A stretch of DNA of 36,211 bases from Hellea sp. (GTDB taxonomy: Bacteria > Pseudomonadota > Alphaproteobacteria > Caulobacterales > Maricaulaceae), in contig JAHDDT010000001.1 of the NCBI GenBank assembly GCA_020629195.1, forward strand, positions 1-36,211. The letters run 5' to 3'. The position numbers and the translations under genes are program-made. Positions within the stretch are counted from its first letter, which is position 1; each line of letters opens with the position of its first letter. Positions 1 through 7,564 of this stretch are shown piece by piece. The notes under the pieces are model-generated. The model saw only the letters and a program-made list of their open reading frames with translations, ran no database searches and was not told the origin of the DNA.

Positions 1-776
1 TTTTCTATGAAGGCGTCTATACCTTCTTTGGCGTCGTGTCTGAGCATGTTTTCGACCATAACCTCTGATGTGTAAGCATAGGCTTCAGGCAAGTTTAAAT
101 CTTTTTGAGCGTAAAAGGCTCTTTTGCCTGTCGCGAGGGTGAGAGCTGATTTTACAGCAATTTTCTCTGCGAGTTCCATAGTTATTTGTCTTAATTCAGA
201 CGCTGGGACGGCGCGATTGATGAGGCCTATCTCTGCGGCATAATTTGCGGAAATCATGTCTCCCGTTAGGAGCATTTCCATAGCCTGCTTTGAGGACACA
301 TTTCTAGAAAGCGCGACCATGGGCGTTGAACAAAATAGCCCGATGTGAACGCCGGGCGTACTGAAAACGGCCGTTTCAGACGCTATAGCGAGATCACAGC
401 TAGCCACTAATTGACATCCGGCGGCTGTGGCGACGCCCTCTACCTCAGCGATGACAGGCTTAGTGCAACTCACAATGTTTTGCATAAACTCTGAGCAAAG
501 ATGCATGAGTTTTGTAAAAAAGGCCTGTCCTTTATCGTGATCACTGCGGTGGGACGAAATCTCTTTTAAGTCGTGACCCGAGCAAAAAGCAGGGCCTTTA
601 GCTGCGATAATGATCACGCGAACATTGTCGGTTTGATCAGCCTCTTTAATGGCGCGGCTCAGTTCCATCAGCATGGTTTCGGATAAGGCATTGCGGCGGC
701 GATTATCATTCAAAGTCAGGCGCTGAACGCCTAGAGGGCTCAATTCGGATTGCAAAATATCAGTATGTTGGGTCAT
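1..776 (-). CDS. Enoyl-CoA hydratase/isomerase (crotonase) family protein, ECHDC3-like, 3' end outside window
   Basis: Reading the minus strand from the ATG at 776-774 gives about 258 uninterrupted codons that run off the left edge, so the C-terminus is missing. The crotonase fold is clear: an N-terminal strand block, the oxyanion-hole segment PAFCSGHDLKEI, the second oxyanion segment GVATAAGCQLVASCDLA, then FSTPGVHIGLFCSTP. In classical enoyl-CoA hydratases the two catalytic glutamates lie in these last two segments. Here those positions read Gln and Val, as I recall for the ECHDC3-type subgroup, so ordinary hydratase activity is doubtful. A CoA-thioester substrate is likely but unknown. It diverges from the TonB-dependent receptor gene, and nothing ties it to the methyl-stripping genes. 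DmdD, the methylthioacryloyl-CoA hydratase of DMSP breakdown, is also a crotonase, but I see no specific reason to call this DmdD. Confidence 0.85.
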   Translation of the reverse strand, partial: MTQHTDILQSELSPLGVQRLTLNDNRRRNALSETMLMELSRAIKEADQTDNVRVIIIAAKGPAFCSGHDLKEISSHRSDHDKGQAFFTKLMHLCSEFMQNIVSCTKPVIAEVEGVATAAGCQLVASCDLAIASETAVFSTPGVHIGLFCSTPMVALSRNVSSKQAMEMLLTGDMISANYAAEIGLINRAVPASELRQITMELAEKIAVKSALTLATGKRAFYAQKDLNLPEAYAYTSEVMVENMLRHDAKEGIDAFIE

Positions 777-1144
777 CAACTTGGTCTCACAATTCTAGAA
801 TTTTTATATTTTTCTAAGATGTTACGCAGCCAGATAGTCTGAAGACTCTAATATCTTTTTTTAAAGGCCACCTTGGATCTGCCTATAGAATCTTTGTCTT
901 TGGGTGTCGCTAAAGCTCTCTTGCTGATAATTTTTAGTGATAGGGATGATAAGATAATTTAATTCCAAAGCGCCTATTAGCCTATAACTGTGACATATTT
1001 AGCGCAATATTCGGATTTTAGCAGTAATTATCTTTCATTTAAGGCCAAGCGCATCACCTCCACATTTGTGTTTTCTAATAATGTTGTTACACAGCTCACT
1101 TATAAAAAAGACTCCGCGCCCGGGGTCGATACAAAGGGAATCCA
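777..1144. other. Intergenic region between divergent crotonase and TonB receptor genes
   Basis: These 368 bases are AT-rich and hold no open frame I would call a gene. Both flanking genes start here, so promoters for both must lie within. A TATAAA box occurs near 1101-1106, but no well-spaced -35 box accompanies it. The receptor start is preceded by the purine-rich AAAGGGA, a plausible ribosome-binding site. I see no clear operator palindrome. Confidence 0.4.
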
Positions 1145-3781
1145 ATGCAAAAGAAAAATCTATTAGGTTGTAGTGCAATCAGCATCATCATGGCTGGCAG
1201 CTTAGCGGCTCCGGCTTACGCCCAACTCGAAGACGAAGTTATTGTCACAGCCACCAAGAGAGCGGAGACAGCCCAAGATGTTCCGATTGCTGTTGCGGCT
1301 TTAGGGGAAAGCACTCTTGAAGAATTGCGTGTTGACGTTTTTACAGATTATCTTGTTCAGCTGCCAGGTGTTACGGCTGGCGGTGCGGGTCCGGGTAACA
1401 ACACAATTTATATTCGCGGTCTCGCGTCTACTACGCCAGCCACATCCATTGCGGGTGTTGCGGGTCTAGCGCCGAACGTTGCTTTCTATCTTGACGAGCA
1501 GCCCCTAGTTCAGCCTGGCCGTAACTTAGATGTTTATGCGGCTGACTTAGAGCGCGTTGAAGTTCTCTCTGGTCCGCAAGGTACGCTTTTCGGAGCGAGT
1601 TCTCAGGCCGGTACCGTTCGTATGATTACGAATAAGCCAAAAATTGGCGTTGAAGAGGCCAATTTCACAGTCGGAACATCTTTCACCAAAGGCGGCGAGG
1701 CCAGCTTTAAGGGCGAGGCCGTTTATAACGTACCTGTGAGTGATAGCTTTGCTCTTCGCGCGGTTGTCTATGGTGACCGCCAAGGCGGCTGGACAGATGC
1801 TGTAGCCGGGCAGCTTGATACAACATCTGCTGCGCGTTATCGGTCTGCAGATGCTGTTCGTGATAATGGGACATTGGTTGGCGCTCGTGCTGGTTTTGAT
1901 GCCGGTGCAGATACATCGGGTATCAATGCTATTCCTGCGATTGCCATTGAAGAGAAAAATCAAAATGACGCAACTTATTTTGGCTTCCGGACATCAGCTC
2001 TTTATCAGGCGACCGATGACTGGTCACTCTTGGTAGGATATGCGCACCAGCAATTGCAAACAGACGGTATTTTCCTAGCAAACCCAGATTTGGGAAGCCA
2101 TAAAATCCAAACATATGAGCAAAGCGAGCTTGATGATGAGTATGATAATCTCAGCTGGACGTTGAAGGGCCGTTTAGGCGCATTGGAAGCCGTTTATACG
2201 GGCGCTTACACGGACCGTAAGGCCGAGCAACGTATCGACTATTCTGAGTATGTTTTCGTGTCTCAGTATCTACCTTATTATATTTGTGACTATTCAACCT
2301 ATTCATCGGCGTATTCTGATGCAGAACCGACAGGCACCTGTCAGGCGCCGAACCTTTATGGTGATGTCGAGTCAAATCTAGAAGTTCAGACACATGAGCT
2401 TCGGTTTAACACGCCGGCTGAAAAACGTATCAGAGCAACTGTCGGTGGTTTCTACAGCGACACAGTCTTGGAAGAACTCGTAAACTTTAACTATCCTGGT
2501 AATAAGTTTATCTTTGACGCCGATGGTGATGGTCAACCAGATGGTTATCCACTGAATTTCCGTTTCCCTGGACCTGGCTATAGTTCTGATGATACAGCCT
2601 TTGATGAAGATACAATCTTCAGAAACGATGTAAGACGAACCGATAAGCAACTTGGTGTATTTGGTGAAGGTAGCTTTGATCTAACGGATCAATTCTCTAT
2701 CACACTTGGGGCGCGTTATTATGATAATGAGGTTGACCTAGAAGGAACGGCGAACTCATCTTTCTGTAACTTGTTCTCACAAGAAGACAGAAACGCCTTT
2801 GGTACGGATATCAACGATCTTTATGATGGTGATGGGTCTTATACATTCACGCGCGATTGTAATCCCGACAACCAGATTACATTCACATTAGCGGACACTG
2901 TAGATGATATTCGCAATGCGCTCCCCGCCAACCGCCAAGGACAAGCGCAGCGTATTTTCAATGAATTGCGTGCGCCCGATAAAGCCGAAGCTGATGGCCT
3001 CATTAAAAAGGCGACTTTAACCTATACGCCAAATGAAGAAATGCTCTTTTACGGAACATATTCAGAAGGTTATCGTCCAGGCCTTTTGAACCGTCCCGGC
3101 GGTGCTGTTTCAGGAAACTTTACAGTTCCGTTTGAGCTTGAAACAGATGATGTGACTAACTTCGAACTCGGTTGGAAAACACGCTTGATGGATAATCAGC
3201 TTCAGTTTAACGGCTCAGCTTTCTTTGTAGATATCGAAAATCTGCAAGCGACAATTTTTGATACCTCAATTGTTAACCTGTTCTTCAACGCAAATGTGGG
3301 TGACGCAGAAGTTAAAGGTATAGAGGGCGAGATTACTTATGCGCCGTTTAGTATGGAAGGCCTGACTGTCACAGGTGCTTACAGCTTCTTGGATACTGAA
3401 ATCACAGAAGTCTCCATTCCAACGGATGATGTACGTGAAGGTGACTCCCTCTCATTTGCACCGAAGTATCAGTTCAATGTGCGGGCACGTTATGAGTGGG
3501 ATACGGCCAGCGGCCTTACGGCTCACGTCATGCCGCAAATTGTTCACTCTGCGAAATCCTTCTCAGATATCATCGTGAAAAATCGTGATGAAATTCAAGG
3601 TTGGACAAAAGTGAGTGTTTCAGCCGGTCTTACAGCGGATGCTTGGACAGGCGAAATCTTCGTGGATAACCTCTTCGACTCAGACATCGAGCTTAACCGC
3701 CAGCACATTAATGATGTGTCGCGCGTGAGCTATGCGCGTCCGCTAAATGCAGGTGCACGTCTCTCTGTGAAATTCAGATAG
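1145..3781 (+). CDS. TonB-dependent outer-membrane receptor
   Basis: This 878-residue protein has a classic signal peptide (KK, hydrophobic stretch, cleavage likely after AYA at residue 26). A TonB-box-like segment DEVIVTATKR follows at about 30-39. The plug domain comes next, with VEVLSGPQGTLFGASSQAGTV around residues 138-158, and then a long 22-strand-type beta barrel. The barrel includes the receptor hallmarks YSEGYRPGLLNRPGG and NFELGWKT, and a terminal strand ending in LSVKFR. Length and order are normal for the family in Sphingomonad/Caulobacter-type bacteria. It would import a ligand across the outer membrane using TonB-ExbBD energy. The ligand cannot be read from sequence. A perfect terminator follows the stop, so it is probably a single-gene transcript, although TPR-sulfotransferase genes often neighbour such receptors. 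Confidence 0.95.
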   Translation: MQKKNLLGCSAISIIMAGSLAAPAYAQLEDEVIVTATKRAETAQDVPIAVAALGESTLEELRVDVFTDYLVQLPGVTAGGAGPGNNTIYIRGLASTTPATSIAGVAGLAPNVAFYLDEQPLVQPGRNLDVYAADLERVEVLSGPQGTLFGASSQAGTVRMITNKPKIGVEEANFTVGTSFTKGGEASFKGEAVYNVPVSDSFALRAVVYGDRQGGWTDAVAGQLDTTSAARYRSADAVRDNGTLVGARAGFDAGADTSGINAIPAIAIEEKNQNDATYFGFRTSALYQATDDWSLLVGYAHQQLQTDGIFLANPDLGSHKIQTYEQSELDDEYDNLSWTLKGRLGALEAVYTGAYTDRKAEQRIDYSEYVFVSQYLPYYICDYSTYSSAYSDAEPTGTCQAPNLYGDVESNLEVQTHELRFNTPAEKRIRATVGGFYSDTVLEELVNFNYPGNKFIFDADGDGQPDGYPLNFRFPGPGYSSDDTAFDEDTIFRNDVRRTDKQLGVFGEGSFDLTDQFSITLGARYYDNEVDLEGTANSSFCNLFSQEDRNAFGTDINDLYDGDGSYTFTRDCNPDNQITFTLADTVDDIRNALPANRQGQAQRIFNELRAPDKAEADGLIKKATLTYTPNEEMLFYGTYSEGYRPGLLNRPGGAVSGNFTVPFELETDDVTNFELGWKTRLMDNQLQFNGSAFFVDIENLQATIFDTSIVNLFFNANVGDAEVKGIEGEITYAPFSMEGLTVTGAYSFLDTEITEVSIPTDDVREGDSLSFAPKYQFNVRARYEWDTASGLTAHVMPQIVHSAKSFSDIIVKNRDEIQGWTKVSVSAGLTADAWTGEIFVDNLFDSDIELNRQHINDVSRVSYARPLNAGARLSVKFR

Positions 3782-3828
3782 TTTCAACTGATTATCGACA
3801 CAGATAACACTATTTGATTATAAGTAAG

Positions 3829-3856
3829 CGCGCCCCATGATTGGGGCGCGTTTTTT
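3829..3856 (+). terminator. Intrinsic terminator after the TonB-dependent receptor gene
   Basis: A perfect 9-bp GC-rich stem, CGCGCCCCA (3829-3837) with TGGGGCGCG (3842-3850), closes a four-base loop and is followed by six T residues at 3851-3856. It lies 48 bases past the receptor stop. The next start codon is only 14 bases beyond the T-run. Confidence 0.93.
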
Positions 3857-3870
3857 CGTATCAGGCTATT

Positions 3871-5868
3871 ATGACCGACACCAAAGATGCTCACATGGCC
3901 GTTCAAGGCTTGATGCAGCAAGGCCAGTTTTCGAAGGCTTTGGTGCAGGCAGATGCTTTGCTGAAAGACACGCCCGAGGATATTGAAGTTCTTTATATGA
4001 AGGCCGTCTCGGCGCGCTATTCGAAGGACTTCGCCCTTGCGGAAAAGACCTTAGAGGAATTGAAAAATATTCAACCTAATTTCGGACGGGCTCTGCAAGA
4101 AGAGGGTCATCTCGCGCGGGATCAGGGCTTGTTTGATGCCGCATTATCGGCCTATCAAAAAGCTTGCCGTGCCAATCCGGCTCTGATTGCAAGCTGGAAA
4201 TCTCAGGCTGATATTTTATCGCGCAAGGGTTTGAGGCAAGAGGCCTATAAAGCCAATTTTCAAGCAGAGCATTTATCCAAATTACCGCAGGAATTATTGA
4301 CGGTTACGCATTTTATTCATGAAGGAAAGCTGCTCAAGGCCGAAGAATTATGCCGTTTTTTCTTGCAAAATAATCCGCATCACATAGAGGCCATGCGGCT
4401 GCTCGCAGATATTGGATCAAGATTTGGTGTCTTTAACGATGCCGATTTTTTACTGGAAAGTGCCATTGAGTTTGATCCCGACAATATTCAGCTTCATCTC
4501 GATTATATCCAAATCTTGCGTAAGCGGCAGAAATTTGCGGCGGCGCTTGAACAGGCGGAAGAGCTATATAAACGCGATCCAGAGAATCCTATATTTCAAT
4601 CGCATTTAGCGATTGAGAGCATGCAAACAGGCGATCATGAACGTGCTTTTGCATTGTTTGAAGATGTATTGAAAAAAATACCACATGATCCCGCAACTCT
4701 GACCTCGCGCGGGCACGCTTTTAAGACCTTTGGTAAACATGAAGAAGCGGTGGAAAGTTACCGTGCCGCTTACCAGTCAAAAGCAGATCATGGGGATGCT
4801 TATTTTGGTCTCGCAAATCTGAAAACCTATAAATTTACGGATGATGAAGTCTCGCAAATGAAAGCTCTGACGGCACGTGCAGATATTGGCTTTATGGACC
4901 GCGTAAACTTATTTTTCTCTTTGGGGAAAGCGTTGGAAGACCGCAAAGATTACGCCGCAGCTTTCGATCAATATAAACAAGGCAATGACCTGAAATCCCA
5001 TGAATCCCGCTATAAGTCATCGGACATGACAGAAGAGCTAGAAGGACAAGCCCAGATATGCACGGCTGAGCTGTTCGAAAAACAAGGCGGTAAGGGGCAC
5101 CTTGCGCCGGATCCCATATTTATTGTTGGGCTGCCTCGTGCAGGGTCAACTCTATTGGAGCAAATTATCGCGTCTCATAGTCAGGTTGACGGCACGCTTG
5201 AGCTTCCTAACATTCTATCATTATCTTATCATCTTCGTGGCAGGCAGCGGGCTAAAATCAATGGCCGCTATCCTGGTATTTTACACGATCTTACCGAAGA
5301 ACAGCTGAAGAGTTTTGGTGAGCGGTTTATTGAAGATACACGCATTCACCGGAAGGAGGCGCCGTTCTTTATTGATAAAATGCCGAACAACTTTCGGCAT
5401 ATCGGCCTCATTAAACTGATATTGCCGAATGCCAAAATCATTGATGCGCGGCGTCATCCTATGGCCTGTTGTTTCTCAGGCTTTAAGCAGCATTTTGCGG
5501 AAGGCCAAGAGTTCACCTACGGTCTTGAGAATGTTGGGACTTATTACAAAGACTATGTCGCTTTGATGGACCATTGGGACGCTGTCTTGCCGGGCGAGAT
5601 ATTGCGCGTTCAATATGAAGATGTCGTGGGTGATACAGAGACGCAAGTGCGGCGCGTGCTTGATTATCTTGGCTTACCGTTTGAAGAAGCATGTCTTGAA
5701 TTTCATAAAACAAAACGTTCTGTCAGAACCGCAAGTTCTGAGCAAGTGCGCCAGCCCATTTTCAAATCTGGTCTTGAGCAATGGCGGAATTTCGAACCTT
5801 GGCTTGGGCCACTGAAAGAGGCGCTAGGGCCTGAAATTTTAGCGCGCTACCCGATTGAGCCGAGCTAA
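3871..5868 (+). CDS. TPR-repeat sulfotransferase family protein
   Basis: The protein is about 665 residues from the ATG at 3871. An in-frame TTG at 3841 lies inside the terminator hairpin and is rejected as start. The first ~370 residues are tandem tetratricopeptide repeats, seen as recurring A-x8-A-x-Y/F helix pairs. A sulfotransferase domain follows. Its 5'-phosphosulfate loop is IFIVGLPRAGSTLLEQII at about 416-433, and the 3'-phosphate-binding region is the DARRHPMACCFSGF stretch. PAPS-dependent sulfation of an unknown acceptor is the family expectation, but many bacterial TPR-sulfotransferase proteins have no proven substrate. There is no signal peptide. Its stop overlaps the methyltransferase start by one base (TAATG), so the two are translationally coupled. 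Room for its own promoter is small because the preceding terminator ends only 14 bases upstream. Confidence 0.9.
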   Translation: MTDTKDAHMAVQGLMQQGQFSKALVQADALLKDTPEDIEVLYMKAVSARYSKDFALAEKTLEELKNIQPNFGRALQEEGHLARDQGLFDAALSAYQKACRANPALIASWKSQADILSRKGLRQEAYKANFQAEHLSKLPQELLTVTHFIHEGKLLKAEELCRFFLQNNPHHIEAMRLLADIGSRFGVFNDADFLLESAIEFDPDNIQLHLDYIQILRKRQKFAAALEQAEELYKRDPENPIFQSHLAIESMQTGDHERAFALFEDVLKKIPHDPATLTSRGHAFKTFGKHEEAVESYRAAYQSKADHGDAYFGLANLKTYKFTDDEVSQMKALTARADIGFMDRVNLFFSLGKALEDRKDYAAAFDQYKQGNDLKSHESRYKSSDMTEELEGQAQICTAELFEKQGGKGHLAPDPIFIVGLPRAGSTLLEQIIASHSQVDGTLELPNILSLSYHLRGRQRAKINGRYPGILHDLTEEQLKSFGERFIEDTRIHRKEAPFFIDKMPNNFRHIGLIKLILPNAKIIDARRHPMACCFSGFKQHFAEGQEFTYGLENVGTYYKDYVALMDHWDAVLPGEILRVQYEDVVGDTETQVRRVLDYLGLPFEEACLEFHKTKRSVRTASSEQVRQPIFKSGLEQWRNFEPWLGPLKEALGPEILARYPIEPS

Positions 5869-6503
5869 TGGCTTACAGCAAAAATGATAAGCTAGAGAAA
5901 GTCTATGCGGCACGAAGCAATGATGAACGCCGCAGTGCTTATGATAGTTGGTCACAGACATATGATCAGGATGTAACATCCTTTGGGATTCAGTTGCCCT
6001 ATGTTGGCGCAAGTGTTTTCGCGCGCCATGTGAAGATGGGGGAGAACCGCATTTTGGATGCGGGCTGTGGAACCGGTATGCATAGCCTTCCCCTCAAGCT
6101 CATGGGTTATACGAATTTTCACGGAATAGATTTATCAACGGGTATGTTAGAGATTGCAAAGTCTCGGAATATTTATGACAGTCTTGAGCAAATGGCTCTG
6201 GGGGAACGGCTTGATTTCGCAGATGATGAATTTGACGTGACCTATTCCATTGGTTGCCTGGCGCCAGGAAATGCGCCGCCTCATAGCTTGGACGAATTTG
6301 TAAGAGTTACGAAATCAGGCGGCCTTATTATCTGGTCAACACATGCCCATAAGAACGAACAGACCCAAGCTTTCCATGATTATCGACACGCATTGACGCG
6401 AGCGAAAGAATGGCAAATAGAATTTGAAACAGCTCCCTTTGTATCTATGCCAAATGGGGATCATAATATAAAACATGCGGTCTATGTGTACCGCGTCAAT
6501 TAG
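5868..6503 (+). CDS. Class I SAM-dependent methyltransferase
   Basis: This 211-residue protein has methyltransferase motif I, RILDAGCGTG, at residues 61-70. The acidic strand-2 end follows in GIDLSTGMLEIAK, then a LDFADDEFDVTYSIG segment (motif IV-like) and an LIIWSTHAH strand. It fits the compact Methyltransf_11/25 group, which methylates small molecules. The first 60 residues (AYDSWSQTYDQDV) are the usual substrate-side cap. The substrate is unknown. It overlaps the TPR-sulfotransferase gene by one base and lies nine bases before the DpkA-like gene, so it is in the same transcript. A methyltransferase heading a run of demethylating enzymes is curious, but no functional link can be shown. 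Confidence 0.88.
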   Translation: MAYSKNDKLEKVYAARSNDERRSAYDSWSQTYDQDVTSFGIQLPYVGASVFARHVKMGENRILDAGCGTGMHSLPLKLMGYTNFHGIDLSTGMLEIAKSRNIYDSLEQMALGERLDFADDEFDVTYSIGCLAPGNAPPHSLDEFVRVTKSGGLIIWSTHAHKNEQTQAFHDYRHALTRAKEWQIEFETAPFVSMPNGDHNIKHAVYVYRVN

Positions 6504-6512
6504 GGGAAAATC

Positions 6513-7514
6513 ATGAGCCATCAGATAATGAGCGTTGAGTCTATTCATAGCTTAGCGAAAGACACTTTGATGAAGTTTGGTGCGGACGAAACCAATGCCA
6601 AAGCGGTTGCGGATATCGTGACGATGGCAGAACGTGACGGCTGTGTGTCGCACGGCCTGTTTCGTCTGCCGGGATATGTCGCAACGCTTAAAAGCGGGAA
6701 GGTGAATGGAAAGGCAAAGCCAACAGTTACAAAACTCGCCGGTGCTGTTGTGCAGGTGAACGGCCATAACGCATTTGCCCCAACGGCATTGGAGGCCGGG
6801 CGGCCCGCCTTAATTGAAGCGGCTAAAACATGCGGGATTGCGGTTATGCCGCTGATTGGTGTGCATCACTTTGCGGCCCTTTGGACGGAGTTAGAACCAA
6901 TTTGCGAGGCGGGTCTCGCAGCTTTTGCTTGTACGTCCTATAAACCCTCCGTCATTCCGGCGGGAGGTAAGAAAGCTTTGTTCGGGACAAACCCGATTGC
7001 TTTTGGGTGGCCGCGCGTGGGTAAATCACCGATGATATTTGATATGGCGACATCTGTTATGGCGCGAGGCGAAGTTGGCGTTGCGGCCCGAGATGGTCAT
7101 ACATTACCCGAAGGTGTGGGTGTGGATGCGGATGGAAATCCGACAACGGACCCGAATGAAATCCTTAAAGGCGCGCTGATGACCTTTGGGGGATATAAGG
7201 GTTCATCTTTGTCGATGATGGTGGAACTTCTGGCGGGCGCAATGGTGGGTGAAAGCTTTAGCTTTGAAGCAGCGGCTCGCGATAATAATGATGGCGGACC
7301 GCCACAGGGCGGCGAATTCCTCATGGCGATTGACCCCACTCTCGTACGCGGAAATGACGGCTGGAATGATCATGCCGAAAGCTTCTTTGATAAAATATAC
7401 GCGCAAGACGGAACGCGTCTTCCGGGAGATCGCCGCATCGCAAACCGCGCCAAACACGACAAAGAGGGCGTAGAGGTTTCGCAAATAATTCTCGATAAGA
7501 TAAGCGCTCTTTAA
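6513..7514 (+). CDS. Ldh/malate-dehydrogenase-superfamily imine reductase, DpkA-like (delta1-piperideine/pyrroline-2-carboxylate reductase or N-methyl amino acid dehydrogenase)
   Basis: This 333-residue protein belongs to the NAD(P)H-dependent Ldh_2 family, which is distinct from Rossmann lactate dehydrogenases. Visible landmarks are the N-terminal helical region with VSHG (Ser46, His47), GVHHFAALWTELEP (His118/119), LFGTNPIAFG, the nucleotide-site FDMATS (Asp177) and FGGYKGSSLSMMVELLAG near residue 225. From memory these match Pseudomonas DpkA more closely than malate or sulfolactate dehydrogenases, especially HHFxALW and the DADGNPTTDP loop. DpkA reduces cyclic imino acids and can form N-methyl amino acids from methylamine and 2-oxo acids, which would suit a methylated-amine locus. 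The start has a strong GGGGAAAATC leader. A different 2-oxo acid dehydrogenase specificity remains possible. Confidence 0.75.
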   Translation: MSHQIMSVESIHSLAKDTLMKFGADETNAKAVADIVTMAERDGCVSHGLFRLPGYVATLKSGKVNGKAKPTVTKLAGAVVQVNGHNAFAPTALEAGRPALIEAAKTCGIAVMPLIGVHHFAALWTELEPICEAGLAAFACTSYKPSVIPAGGKKALFGTNPIAFGWPRVGKSPMIFDMATSVMARGEVGVAARDGHTLPEGVGVDADGNPTTDPNEILKGALMTFGGYKGSSLSMMVELLAGAMVGESFSFEAAARDNNDGGPPQGGEFLMAIDPTLVRGNDGWNDHAESFFDKIYAQDGTRLPGDRRIANRAKHDKEGVEVSQIILDKISAL

Positions 7515-7564
7515 CATTTAACATAAGAACGGCCTGACTTAACGGGGAGTTCAAAGGAAAAGAT

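Noticed and set aside
1547-1963. 138-residue minus-strand open frame within the TonB receptor gene
   Set aside because: It is a shadow of a clear receptor coding region, has no recognisable domain, and lacks a ribosome-binding site of note.
3841-3870. TTG start that would extend the TPR-sulfotransferase by ten residues
   Set aside because: The TTG and following codons lie in the terminator hairpin and T-run, and the ATG at 3871 begins the sequence that looks like the protein.
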